From Aquatica leii (Eukaryota > Arthropoda > Insecta > Coleoptera > Lampyridae), in assembly GCA_035610365.1 (NCBI GenBank), contig CM069436.1:86677912-86741911 (forward strand): 64,000 nucleotides of DNA, in the 5' to 3' direction. Positions 1-11,399 of this stretch are shown in pieces. The notes beneath the pieces are model-generated. The model saw only the letters and a program-made list of their open reading frames with translations, ran no database searches and had not been told where the DNA came from. Position numbers and translations under genes: made by a program. Every line of letters starts with the position of its first letter. Position 1 is the first letter of the stretch.

Positions 1-1155
1 CCATCGATGCGCTTTACGTTTTTTTCTCAAGATCAACTCAACGATGGTAAAAACTTAAAGTGGAAGTTCTTCAGAACTTAATGGTAGACGAAAGCGCGTC
101 AAATGAAACGAAAAGCGATGCAAAGCAACTTTATAATAGAATTTTAACGTATGACTTTCTCACATTGCTAGGGTTTTGGAACAAGATTCTTGACCAAATT
201 GACCGTGTTCAAAAGAGGTTGCAGGACCCTAAAATGAACTTTCATAATGCAGCTTTAGATTTGAAATCGCTCCAAGATTATTTCCAAAGTGAGAGAGAAG
301 TCTTAGTTAATGACTCAATAAAAGAAGGAGTTCAAATTTGCAACGAATGGAGTGTTGAATTTGAAAGACGTCAAAAAAGAAAAAAAAGAATGGATGGCGA
401 AATGTCTAGAGATGTTGGGTTAACAGCAAAGGAAGAAATGGAAAGGGTAATAAAAAGGACTGTCGACCGTTTTTTCAATGAATTGAAAACAAGAAGCGTT
501 CGATTAATGGAAATTGATGAAAAATTTGGATTTCTTCTTGATGTGGAAGGGTTGTGCTTCAATACGGAAATCAATCACTTAAAAGATCAATGTAAAAAAT
601 TTGGCGAAGCCTACAGTTCTGATGTGGATGAACGAGAACTGTACGAAGAAATTTTGAACTGTAGAATGCTGCTTACTAGCCGTAAGCAAAAAAATATCAA
701 GTCCCGAGCAACCACTTATGTTCATAGTTGAATATGGAGACGAAAACGTTTTCCCTAATATGCGTATAGCATTGCAAATATTGCTAACAATAGCTGTGTC
801 TGTAGCTAGTTGCGAGAGATTATTCAGTAAACTTAAACTGATTAACTCTTACTTGAGAGTTTCGATGGGCCAAAGCCGTCTCTGTGATCTCACTTTACTA
901 AGCATAGAGCGAGAAATTACCGAAGAAATTGATTTTGACAATGTTATTAAGAAATTTGCAGCAACTAAAGCTAGAAAAATAAATTTGTAATATATGTTAC
1001 ATAAACAAATTGATTATTTATAATATATAGTAAAGTTTTATTAAAAGTTTGTGTGATCATTTATTAAAAAATTGTAATTAAGCACTTTATGTGGGGAAGG
1101 AGAGGCGCGAGATCGGTGTTTGCCCCAGGCGCTATTTACCCTAGGTACGCCTCTG
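1..1155 (+). mobile_element. hAT transposon (ZMYM1-like family), 3' part
   Basis: This is the 3' portion of a hAT DNA transposon that enters from the left edge of the window. It is nearly identical by eye to the 3' third of the complete copy at 26,104-29,731. Both end in the same terminal sequence (GTACGCCTCTG; last base 1,155 here). About 100 bp present in the other copy (roughly 28,547-28,645) are missing here near position 59. The first candidate target-site bases after the element are TTGTTACT (1,156-1,163). The matching duplication would lie outside the window, so it cannot be confirmed. The near-identity suggests fairly recent activity of the family. Confidence 0.9.
60..990 (+). pseudogene. 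hAT transposase C-terminal half (broken)
   Basis: Two overlapping reading frames (60-731 and 718-990) encode the C-terminal half of a ZMYM1-like hAT transposase. The second frame holds the hAT dimerisation region: an SVASCERLFSKLKLINSYL stretch followed by a conserved SRLCDLTLLSIE block. That block helps hAT transposases dimerise and carries the family's final catalytic acidic residue. Compared with the copy at 28,922-29,566, this copy keeps the frame around position 350. It has one extra base near 688 (cgtaagcaaaaaaat versus cgtaagaaaaaaat), which causes the frame change. The product would not be a full transposase, because the N-terminal half is outside the window or deleted. No host function is suggested. 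Confidence 0.85.
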
Positions 1156-1322
1156 TTGTTACTATAATTTATAAACAATTTTTCTTATATAATAATTAAT
1201 AAGTAACAACGATACTTGTTTTTTGTTATAAAATAACTGTTTATTTTTTCAATTTCACAATTTGAATGTTGGTCCGGTTTATGTAAAAGTAGGTACTGTA
1301 CCGGATATGCATCTTAGGATTA

Positions 1323-2985
1323 AGCGGATTAATAAATACCTCACTTATTAATGAGTTTCATAATTACTTTTTGTAAATATATCATCAGGTTATGGCCTTT
1401 TGTCGTATAAATATAAATTTTTTATTTATAAAATTGTAATATAAATTAGGAGTTCCTAGTGGTAACATCATTGTTTATGTGATTTTAATATTTTGTGAAT
1501 ATGCCTCAAAGATTAGGACAAATGGATTATACCTTAGAATTAAGAGGAAGTATTGTTGGGATGGCACAAGCAGGAATGTCGCCTCGAATATTATCACAAC
1601 ATGTTGACTTATCGGTAAGCATTTTTCTAAAGTATATTTTTTACATTGCATTGCAACACAGTCAGCATGTATTAAATATCATCACTAACAATACTATTTT
1701 ATAAGATATTGGAATCTATTAAATTGACGTCAAATTTCTAAATACATATATAATGTATAATGGCTTTTAATATAGTAGTAATGATAAATGTAATCTAATA
1801 CTAAGAACTTAACACTTTGTAGATTAAACAAATCCGGCGATGGATTACGAAAGGTCAGGAAGTTGGTAATAGACCACTTGTAAGCAACAGACCACCTAAG
1901 CCTAGAATTACTTCTCGGCAAGAAGATGCGGACATACTCGGCTATACATTACAAAATCTTTTTACAACTTGCCAAAAAATAAAGGAAATGCTGAATATTA
2001 ATTGCTCTGTTTCCACCATTCAGAGACGTTTACACGAATCAAATTTACATTGTAGAAAACCGGCAAGTAAACCTAACATTACAGAGCGTCATGCTGCAGC
2101 TCGGTTGCGCTTTTGTCGCCAATATTTAAATTTGGATTGGAGTGCTGTTATCTTTACAGATGAAAGAGTATTTTCTAGCACTGATCAATGCCCAACTACA
2201 GTGTGGAGACCACAAAACAATCGTTACAATATAAAACATGTTTTGCCCAATAAGCAAAGTGGTAGAGTGACAGCTGGAGTGTGGGGATTGATATCTCAAG
2301 CGGGTCCAGGAGAGTTAGTGCAAGTGACACCACCTCGATTTACTTCAGAGCAATACCTGATTATTTTAGATAATATCTTGATACCTTCTGTGAGAAGAAT
2401 ATTTCTACAAGATGCGCTGGAAATTATTCAAGTAGTCCAGGATAATTCTCCTATTCATACAGCACGAATTGTTAGGGACTAGATTGAAGATCAAAACGAA
2501 GTTGAAATGAAAATTGAATGGCTAGCGAGATCACCAGATTTGAACTCAATTGAAAATATGTGGGGTGCAATGATCAGAATCTGGGATAGTGATATTCAAT
2601 TTAGAACACCTAAAAATATTATCCAACAATTAGTTTGGGAACGTTTTCAGGGATCACAGTTGTGTGAAAATTTGCTCTATGCAGTCTAGATTAGAAGCAT
2701 ACATACAAAATAATGGTTATTACACAAAGTATTAATTATTTCTATACAACTTTTGTATTGTTATTGTTTTTTATATGATAACATGTTTTTTTATGTAATT
2801 ATATTATTAAAATAAACTACAGCATGAACTGTAATTATAAACGTATGCTTATTTATTAACATTATATTAACGCAAAAGTGAGTAATACTTTGGTAATACC
2901 TAAATAATTATTAAAATAAAAATAATATTAATGAATACGAAAATGTAATTATGATACTCATTAATAAGTGAAGTATTTAACCGCT
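1323..2985 (+). mobile_element. Tc1/mariner-superfamily transposon with TIRs and TA duplication
   Basis: A complete-looking 1,663-bp element. Its ends are inverted repeats of about 48 bp. The left end reads AGCGGATTAATAAATACCTC; the reverse complement of the right end reads AGCGGTTAAATACTTCACTT, and both continue with CACTTATTAATGAG and CATAATTAC. A TA dinucleotide flanks each side (1,321-1,322 and 2,986-2,987), the classic Tc1/mariner target duplication. The interior holds one transposase gene with an apparent intron and one stop codon. The TIRs have diverged modestly, so the copy is not brand new. Confidence 0.9.
1501..2689 (+). pseudogene. Tc1/mariner transposase, two exons, one in-frame stop
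   Basis: The predicted DDE transposase has about 327 codons. Exon 1 (1,501-1,614, 38 codons) starts MPQRLGQMDYTLELRGSI, a helix-turn-helix start. A 208-bp intron (1,615-1,822) has a GTAAGC donor and a TTTGTAG acceptor and is phase 0. Exon 2 (1,823-2,689) continues IKQIRRWITKGQEVG, the second helix-turn-helix. Catalytic blocks are visible: IFTDERVFS (first D), VQDNSPIHTA (second D) and SPDLNSIENMWG (E). I count 36 residues between the second D and the E, that is DD36E rather than the usual DD34E. The only break is a TAG at 2,480-2,482, where Tc1 relatives usually have tryptophan. An upstream GTG at 1,495 is in frame, but the ATG at 1,501 gives the family-like start. Confidence 0.87.
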
Positions 2986-2987
2986 TA

Positions 2988-4255
2988 AACAAAAAAAAAA
3001 AGAATGTAACTATGTGAACAAAAATTTAAATAAATTGCATTATATTGGCACAAATATTTATTCTTACACCGGAAAATTCTGTTTGATAGTATCATTTATA
3101 TTTAAACGAAATTAAAGTATAAAAGTTTTACTTTATTTATAAATAATTTTGCACATACAGCGAAATATTAATAGTACTTATGTAAAATTATTTTTATAAA
3201 ATCAGTAATTAGATTATTATTGACAATTTACCTTAATTTTATACGTTCAAAATTTTACTATCAATAAGTATGTATCTAAAATTATAGAAAGAAATGTGTG
3301 TTTTTGTATTTGCATAAAAATATAAATACGGTCATAAAAGTAATACTATTTTCTTATGGTTTGAGAAATACATGTAAAATTTAGTAATGGTAATCCCTTT
3401 TTTATTTACAAGACGAAAGGACATAACCTCAAGGTATATTTACAAGTATAAATACTAGTAAAACTATTAGAATGTGACTGAAAACGCGGTAGTGTTCATT
3501 TTAGGGACATTTCCAATGACTATGGCTGTACACCACAAAATCTTAAGTATATTGACATTCTTCGTACCAGTTCCGCGCCGTACATAAGAGCAAAGTCGTG
3601 TAGTACACGACAGCGCCGAGGCGCTGAAAAGCCTCAAAACTCAAAAGTAAAAAAAAATATAAAGCAACAAACAACAATGTCTAGCTGTTACATTGTTTTT
3701 CATTTGTATATTTTTTTATTTTTACTCTTTGAGACGAGGGAACGAGCGTTTTTTTCCTGTCTGAGATTGCAATGTACGAAACTTTATATATTCAAGCGCT
3801 GCGTCGGTTGCGATTTCATTTGTTGCCTGATACCCGATCGATAATTAACTTAGCGAAGTGAAAAGGTGCATCGGGTAAAAGATATTTGCTTTTGAAACTT
3901 TAGTTTTTCGTAGTTTTACAGATTTTATAGCGATGTGTTTTGTGTTGCGAATTAAGGTGAGTTCATCAAAAATTAATTTTTTATTTTAGATTTATTAAAA
4001 CATTGAAAGCCAAAAACTTGCATCTCAAAAATCCTTTTATATTTGATTACATAAACATAATTGTTAATTAAAGTAAATTCAAACAGAATAGTTGATAAGC
4101 ACTAACATTACTATTTACAAAAATTTATTTATTTTGAAATAAGTAATTTTGAGAAAATACTTTCCAGTTTGAGACGTCGAAACATTTCCATTTTTCATGT
4201 ATCATTTGTCAATTTGTTTACTTACGTATTAATTTCTTTATATTATACAAAAAGT
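2988..4255. other. Non-coding, AT-rich; possible 5' region of the next hAT
   Basis: No convincing gene here. 3,000-3,480 is very AT-rich. Around 3,560-3,850 the sequence is richer in G+C. A GTGAGT at about 3,957 and a YAG (CAG) at about 4,255 could mark an untranslated first exon and intron leading into the hAT gene that follows. That is inference only. Confidence 0.35.
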
Positions 4256-4272
4256 CAGAAAAAAACAAGAAA

Positions 4273-5026
4273 TTGTCTGGATACCAAAATTTGCTGAATA
4301 AAAGAAAAAGAGAAGAAGAACTGGAAAACCATGTCAAGATTACGCATTTTTTTTCAAAACCCGAGTCTGCTTTACCAAATATTAATAACAACAATAATAC
4401 AGCTAAATACCAATATTCTGAACCTGTACATGAAACAAGTATCAGCAGCAGACTGATCTTCTAGAAAGTAATCCATCAACATCTTCAAGTTCCGCTGATA
4501 ATGAGAAATCGACACCTTCAAAAATTACCAGAACGGAAAATATGAGTTAATTTTCGAAAGATGCTGCACTATGGTCAAAGAAATTACGTCCTAATAATAT
4601 TCAAGAATTAGTAGAACGTGACCCTGCTCATTATCAAAACAAAAAGGATATTTATCCGAGAGATAGTTCGGAGTCGGGGCGTAAGTTTTCCAATAGTTAC
4701 TTCTTTAGAATTTTACCGAACAAAGAAAAAATTGAGCGTTTTTGGTTGTTGTATTCCGAAACAAAAAATTCACTTTACTGCTTCTGTTGCAAAATTTTTA
4801 ATGACAGCGATTTAAAATCTGTTTGCCTTACTGATAAATCTGGTTACAATGACTGGCAGCATTTAAGTGAAAATTTAAACATTCATGAATAGAGCAAGTT
4901 ACATATCGAAATTGTTCTAAAATTGATCTTTCTAACCGTTTTAATAAAAATGAAATAATTGATTCTGAAATTCAAAATGTAATAAACAGAGAAACTAAAT
5001 ACTGGCAAACTGTTATAGAAAGAATT
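4273..5026 (+). pseudogene. hAT transposase N-terminal part (TTF-type zinc finger)
   Basis: The reading starts LSGYQNLLNKRKREEELENH and contains FFSKPESALP. It continues through a stop (FSKDAALWSKK region) into RFWLLYSETKNSLYCFCCKI, which is the TTF-type zinc finger shared by ZMYM1-like hAT transposases. This part binds DNA in hAT proteins. Several stops and frame changes occur between 4,462 and 5,026. The expected first methionine codon appears as TTG. The frame ends where the nested hAT begins. Confidence 0.75.
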
Positions 5027-5034
5027 TTTTACGT

Positions 5035-7493
5035 CAGTGATCCACGGACTCCCAGGGGTCCGTGAGCCCATACCAGGGGGTCCGCGAAGCTAGCCTAAGA
5101 CCTGAGAGAAAAATATAGACTGCTGTTACTTTGTGTTTGAAATTAATAGCACTTTCTATAATCTACCTATACATTCTATTATAATAGTATAATTATAATA
5201 CTTTGTAATTTGTAATATGTATGTATAGTATACACTTATACAGTGTAGCTGTGACTTTGACGTGAGACCTAGAGCGCGTCTACAGTGACGGACAAGGGGA
5301 AAGGGGAGGAATGAACAAAACGTCCATTTGACTCACTCAGTACACACTCACAGAGCGACTAGACACCACGCGAATTACTACAGTGCAGTGTTTTTTGTAT
5401 ATACGTAATATTAAATTTACAATATAAAAATTAATAATATAAAATTGAATGTAGGTCTCTAGTAATCAGCTATGGATCGTTGGTTAAAGACGGGCCGATT
5501 GAAACTAATGGAGGCAGGCAGACAGGCCCTTGTCCCACCTAACCTTGACAAACCCTCTTGCTCAAAATCTAGAGCTAGTGCCAATAAAGCCAAAAAACGC
5601 AAATATTGTGATGAATATTTAAACCTGGGATTTGTGCAAGCGGATACAGACATTGAACAAAAATCGCAGTGTGTTTTGTGTTACGAAGTACTTTCCAATC
5701 AAGCAATGAAACCTGCTAAGTTGCGTAGGCATTTAGAAACAAAACACTCCGAGTTTTCTGATAAGTCGATAGAATTTTAAAAAATAAAAAGCAATGAACT
5801 GAAAAAGTCAAAAAAAAAATGAAAAAATTGCAACAGGCACTACAAATAAAAAGGCAACCATTGCATCATATGCTGTGTCTCTGTTGATTGAAGTCGGGAA
5901 AACCTTACAACATAACAGCTTATCATCCCTGCTGCAAAAATTATGTGCAGCATAATGTTAGGTGAAACTGCGGACAAAGAAATAAGTTTGATTACATTAT
6001 CAAACGACACAGTTAAGAGAAGGGTTGGCGATATGTCTGAAAAGTGCACTCCCAATTAATTTCACGTTTGAAATCTACGGAAATGTTCGCATTACAACTA
6101 GACGAGAGTACAGATTTCACTGATAAATCTCACTTGATAGCTTTTGTCCCTTACGAACACTTAAAATATATCATTGAAGATCTGTTACTTTGCAAAGAAG
6201 TAATACATAACAATGCAAATGATGTATTTGAAGCTCTTAATGATTGTATTTTAAAAAATAAACTAGATTGGAATAAATGTGTAGGGTTAGCTACTGATGG
6301 AGCTAAAGCGATGGCGGGTCATAAAACTGGATTGATGACTCGGGTGATGCAAGTAGCGCCAAACGTCAAGTGGACACACTGTTCAATATATAGAGAGGCT
6401 CTGGCAGTGAAGAAAATGTAAACTGAGCTTAAAACTGTATTTGACGAATTCGTCAAAATTGTCAACTACATTAAGTCTCGACCCTTGAACTCTCGCATTT
6501 TTACCAAGCTATGTCAGGAAATGGGAAGTGAACACGAACATATTACACACAGAGGTTCGCTGGCTTTCTCGAGGAAACGTTCTTACACGTTTTTTCGAAC
6601 TAGCTGATGAAGTAAGAATATTGATTTGTGATGGTAAACACGAAAAGTTCATCTTAAGAGAAAAACTTCATGACTTTTCGTGGCTCTGCAAAATTGCGTA
6701 CTTGGCAGTTTTATTTACACATTTGAATGTTTTGAACTTGAAGCTGCAAGGACCTGATACTAACATATTCGTAGTAGAAGACAAAATCGGAGCTATGATT
6801 GAAAAACTAAAGCTGTGGGTAAATCGAGTTGAAAGAACGTCTTACACATCATTGCCTGTGTTACAACAATTTCTAACCAAATCTGAAGAAAATCTACCTG
6901 ACATGATTATCGAACATATGACAGACTTAGCGAGTACTTTGAGGAACTACTTTCCTGCACCAGATAGAAACAGTGACTGGATGAGACACCCTTTGAAACA
7001 ACAAGATGTTGCCAGTCTTACTAACCTCTCTGAAAATGAACAAGATCAACTGGTAGATTTGTCTTGCAGTATGGCTTGGGAAGTAATCTTCAAAGAAGAA
7101 AATGATTTATGTCATGTTTGGTTTCTTTCCCGGTCGGAACTCACAGATTTAGCAAACAAAGCCCTCAAACAATTTGTGCCTTTTTGTACGACTTATTTGT
7201 GTGAACAAACATTTTCTACACTTTGTAACATAAAAAGTGTCGAGAGAAATCGACTGAAGAACATTGAACCAGCCTTGAGGTTGAAAATTTCAACAATTGT
7301 TCCCAAAACTTCGGACATTATAAAGTTTAAGAAACAAATGCATTCCTCCCATTGATAGTGATGAATTTTTATATGTTTGTCAAGATGTTTTATGTTTGTC
7401 TTACTATGTTAATAACAGTTAATAAAGGGGGTCCTCGAAGACTGTAGGTGTTTAGGTGGGGGTCCGTGATTCACTTGACTTTGAGAACTACTG
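5035..7493 (+). mobile_element. ZBED5-type hAT transposon nested in the older hAT
   Basis: A 2,459-bp element with hAT-type ends. The left end reads CAGTGATCCACGGACTCCC and the reverse complement of the right end reads CAGTAGTTCTCAAAGTCAAG. Both are followed by the GGGGTCCG/GGACCCC blocks typical of this family. The flanking 8-bp duplications are TTTTACGT (5,027-5,034) and TTCTACGT (7,494-7,501), differing at one base. It encodes a BED-finger transposase on the plus strand and interrupts the transposase of the surrounding hAT, so it is younger than that element. Confidence 0.9.
5472..7355 (+). pseudogene. ZBED5-like hAT transposase (broken)
   Basis: Three blocks remain. Block 1 (5,472-5,780) starts MDRWLKTGRLK and contains a BED zinc finger, with CVLCYEVLSNQAMKP followed by LRRHLETKH. 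Block 2 (6,044-6,421) contains LQLDESTDF and CVGLATDGAKAMAGHK, the RNase H-like catalytic blocks with their acidic residues. Block 3 (6,528-7,355) begins near TEVRWLSRGNVL, continues with FFELADEVRI, and ends in the dimerisation domain with TTYLCEQTFSTLCNIKS, closing at HSSH and a stop. Blocks 1 and 3 are in the same frame and block 2 is in another. Stops lie at 5,778 and 6,419 and there are frame changes between, so no full protein is made. The order and length match ZBED5-like proteins of about 600 residues. Confidence 0.88.
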
Positions 7494-7501
7494 TTCTACG
7501 T

Positions 7502-8350
7502 AATTCAGTTTTTAGGTCAGCAAAATTTAGCTTTTCGTGGTAGTAGTATTAAGTTGTTTAAGAAAAACAGTGGTAACTTTTTAAAATGCATAGAAATGAT
7601 TTCTAAATTCGGCCCGATTATGTCAGAACATACAAAACGCTCTCAAATAAAAGATCAAAAAAACTATCTGGGGGATAAAATACAAAATAAAGTAATCAAC
7701 TTGATTAGTGAAAATATCAAATCCAAAATTTTAGAACTAATTAAAAAGGCAAAATATTATTCCATATTATTACACTGGACTCCTGACTCTAGTCACCAAG
7801 AACAAATTTCAGTTTGTATAGGATTGGTTAATTTAAAGAGCACGGGAATTAGTATAGAAGAACATTTATTTTTTGTCGGCGTTAGAGAAAGAAGGCATAA
7901 ATATCAACGATTTGCTGGGTCAGGGTTACAACGATGAGGCAAATATGCGTGGTAGGCATAATGCTTTACAAAAAAAAAATTGAATTTTAATCCGTGAGCT
8001 TTCTTTGTTCCTTGTTGCAATCATACCCTAAATTTAGTCGTCAATGATGCTGCAAAATCGAATACTTTGAGCATCAATTTTTTTTTTTTTAGTTCAAAAA
8101 CTGTTTCTACTTTTTTCAGCTTTTATTAAACGCTCGTCAATTCTGAAATCTAATTTATCTAATGTAACAAATTTAACTTTAAAACCTTTATCGTATACTC
8201 GATGGTCTAGTAGAATAGATGCAATAACTCCTTTAAGGTATCAACTTGGGGAGGTTTATGATGCTCTGTTTGAATAAGCGAAGGAACACTTTAAAAATAA
8301 CGTAAAATATTTGGCTGCATCGTTGGCCAAAAAATTTCAAAATTCGATTT
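7502..8350 (+). pseudogene. hAT transposase central part (continuation)
   Basis: This continues the older hAT after the nested element. LAFRGSSIKLFKKNSGNFLK and LLHWTPDSSHQEQIS are readable in the frame ending at 7,937, and they match the first catalytic D block of ZMYM1-like transposases. Beyond 7,937 the frame is broken repeatedly. A degraded PCCNHTLNLVVNDAAKSN and a TRW-like block (about 8,200) can still be made out in scattered frames. The end near 8,350 is a guess. Confidence 0.7.
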
Positions 8351-8479
8351 TCTTGTTGGTGCTACTCTAGCTTTGGCAGTTAAAAAAACACTTTGCCACG
8401 CAAAATTAGTCGCATAAACACAACACATCCTTAGGCATCTTGGTTTGCATTACAGAAAGTATGTATGCTTAAGTCACGT

Positions 8480-10015
8480 GATTCAGAGTCGCCCACCCAG
8501 TATACAGTGAGGTAGCTCAATCTTCGACAACTGATGCAAATCCTTTATCCAACTTTTGAATGATTGTGCCTTGACATCATCCACTGGCTGGTTCTAGGTT
8601 AATTCTTTTTTCGACAATATCTGCAGCATCAGTTTAGGTAGTAAAATAGCTGAACACCTATATCCAATCGGATTGAAGACTTTTTGTACTATGGAAAGAA
8701 TCTGACGTTTCGTAATCACCATGTTATCAACGTCAACATCCTCTTCCAAAAAGTTTGAATTTATAGTCAACATATATTTCTATGGGCATCAATTAAAAAT
8801 TAACAGGACATGGATCAACAACAATATCTGCTCTTAAGTTCTAAATACGCTCCCACCCTCTAAGTTCTAATTTAGTCTCAGTCATGATAGCAACAGACTT
8901 TTTGACAAATGTTGCGACCAAATCCTCATCTGCCAGGCTCCACACAATTATCAATATAGAAACTGTGACTCAACATAATAAACAGTTTCAACCTCACAGC
9001 ATCTTTTTAAACACCCAGATAAATGCTATTCCAATGTTGCCACCACAAGAAATAAGTTACTAATCAAGTCGGACAACCACATGCTTGTGACAGAAAACGA
9101 CCTTTTAGCCCTTGCAATCGATACACAAAAAATTCTTGTTAATACTGATTTGTCAGACCGCTTTTCTTATGTCGGACACATTTCATTTTTTGTGAACCTT
9201 AACAGCAACGGCGGAATTAGTACTATCAAATTGGCCCCTTTCTTCAAGCATTGGTTCAAGAAGCGTCTGTCCTTTTCGTACTCAGACGCATCGTATACAG
9301 GTCGAATTTTTGTTGTCGCGCTTTTTTCTTTAACAACCGGTCTATGAGGAAGATAATGGTTTAATTTACACTATCTGAAGTGTCTATTTGTTTGACCCAC
9401 TCACAAAAAAACCACTCGTTTGCTCAAACCGGTAATCGCTCTTCAGTTTACAGACGGTCAAATCTAATCTCTTTTGAACCAATTTGTAGTTAGTCAAAAG
9501 AAGATGACGACCCTTTAACCAACAAAGACAAACCTCATGACACCTATTTTTATTAACATTGACGGTTTGCAAGGAAAGTTCCTTAGCTGTCACGGCTGTT
9601 TTCTCTTTAATCTGCTTATCAAAAAGTTCCTTAATCCTTAGCTCTTCAAGTTTCCACAAATCTGTTATGGATGCATTTTTCACAGATAGGTTCAAGCTGC
9701 ATTTTACATATTAGTGTCTACCCTACGTGATTTTCAATCGCTACTAATGCGCATGGTAATTCTCGATGACGTCCTATATATAAATGTCCAGCCACGTCTG
9801 CTCCCAGCAAGAGTTCGATCAGGCCAGGTATTGAACATCGTATATTTATGGTTAATAAAAAACTGTAGTCATTTCTCCACAGATTGTCACCTGATCTAAG
9901 GCATCAAATGTGTACAACCACGTCCCATTGTAGATTGTGACGTCATAGGAGTTGTCGGTGTTCACCATCAAACAAACAATGAACATTTTTTTCTTGGCGT
10001 TTAGGTCGATATCCC
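8480..10015 (-). mobile_element. BEL/Pao LTR retrotransposon fossil (pol part)
   Basis: Read on the minus strand, this stretch holds a decayed BEL/Pao pol region. From high to low coordinates there are a protease-like part (about 9,700-10,015), a linker with a LEELRIKELFDKQIKE-type sequence (9,384-9,695), and a reverse-transcriptase part. The latter has a TETKLELRGWE-type block (about 8,870) and an ITKRQILSIVQKVFNPIGY block (about 8,700) that is characteristic of BEL/Pao. No LTR was recognised at either side. It is badly broken, with many disruptions, and looks old. Confidence 0.7.
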
Positions 10016-10019
10016 AGTT

Positions 10020-10620
10020 GTGCGGCAGTTTCTTTTAAGATGTGAGACCTATCCGATTCACTATCGAACAGTGCTCATAGGTTATCGGTGTTATGGTTTC
10101 TTCAGAAGCGTTATGAAAAGTTTATTTTATTTACAGACGAAGCTTGTTTCACAAGGAACGGTAGGTTTAATTCTTGCGATAATCACTTGTGATATGATGG
10201 AAATACCCACATTTATTTGTGTACATCCAGACGTTTTTCAGTAAACGTACGGGTTAGAATCGTAGGAGAGTTAGTTATTGGACCCTACATTCTCTGAAAC
10301 CGATTGAATGATAAAAATTATTTTAAGATTTTGGTTTCAACATGATGGAGCACCGGCTTATAGCACTAGTAAATAAAGAATATCCAAATAAGTGGATTGG
10401 GCGAGATAATGTTGCGTGGCTATCCCGAAGCCCCGACCTAACTCCCTTGAGGTCAGATGAAGACCTCTGTATATAAGGCACCAGTAAACAGTGAATTAGA
10501 AGTGGTGGTTAGAATAGTAGCTGCAGCAGAAGATATAAAAGAAAAACAGGCAGTTCTATTCTAATATTAAAACGCGCTGCGTGATTTGCGTTGCTGCGAA
10601 TGGTGACCATTTTAAAAATA
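10020..10620 (+). pseudogene. Mariner-like DDE transposase relic, same family as 43.5-44.6 kb
   Basis: Scattered frames resemble the insect mariner-like transposases that also occur at 43,534-44,629. Readable pieces are KFILFTDEACFTRNGRFNS near 10,115 (first catalytic D), a GELVIGPYIL piece near 10,270, FWFQHDGAPAYST near 10,330 (second D block), and a late KAPVNSELEVVVRIVAAAED piece near 10,485. Multiple stops and frame changes break it. The N-terminal helix-turn-helix part is absent, and the start abuts the BEL/Pao fossil. No terminal repeats were found. Confidence 0.65.
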
Positions 10621-10964
10621 AAATTTAGTTTCATTGTTTATTGTTTTATTTTGCTTGTTTATTTTGATCGAGTATTTTTCAAAACATCTTGTTTTTGAAA
10701 ATTTTGATCAGTCGCGATTTTGTTATTTGATAAAAAAGAACAATTATAATTTCAAATCTTTTAGAGAACCAAAAGCAAATGCTGAGAGTTATTGTATTTT
10801 TCAAATATTATTTAAAACAAGGGAGTACTAACGATTTTACAAAAAATGCCAATAACTATGAACTAGAGCACCAAATAAAAAATTTAAACTAAGAAAAGTT
10901 GTTTGTTTCAATGGGTTCTAACTGGCATTTTTGGGTGGTAGAACACTCTGTATAATTTTTAATG

Positions 10965-11145
10965 TAATCACAAGGACTTCCACGGGCGGAGTTTGTACTA
11001 ATTAAGATTAGAACGTCTACCTGGTTTGAACCGTGTTGATGTTGTAATGGAAGTTACCAACGTTTCGCCCACTTTCGTAAAAGGTTTCATTAGGGCGTGA
11101 AAGAAATCGAAAACATGAAGTGATGTAAACGATAATAAAAATGAT
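10965..11145 (+). repeat. Penelope-like element terminal fragment
   Basis: About 180 bp match the left end of the Penelope-like element at 58,559: CTTCCACGGGCGGAGTTTGT, then CCAACGTTTCGCCCACTTTC and TTTCATTAGGGCGTGAAA. No RT or endonuclease coding follows, so it is an isolated or truncated end. Confidence 0.7.
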
Positions 11146-11399
11146 ATTCAAGAACCTCAGTTTTTTCTTAGTTTCTTCACCGCCACGTCTATGAATTTTG
11201 CGATTCTTCAACTTACATTCGATAAACTATAGACCGCCTTTATTTGGGTGTGCCTCTTTTCCAGAAACTTCTGTATCAAGTTCACATTGTGCTTAGTTAA
11301 ACAAATTAAGAGTGTATTTGCCAGAACAATATTTCTGTTCTAATAGCTGCATGCATCATTATTATCTTGTGATCTCACCAGGAATATTGATAATGAATT

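Larger units (their letters stand above)
4256..8350 (+). mobile_element. Old hAT transposon (ZMYM1-like), split by a nested hAT
   Basis: The remains of a second, diverged ZMYM1-like hAT. The N-terminal part lies at 4,256-5,026 and the central part at 7,502-8,350. The two parts are separated by the ZBED5-type hAT at 5,035-7,493. When the nested element is skipped, the protein reads straight through at a TVIERIFYVIQFL-like stretch, so the insertion point is precise. I could not find its own terminal inverted repeats or its C-terminal dimerisation domain, so both ends given are approximate. Confidence 0.75.
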
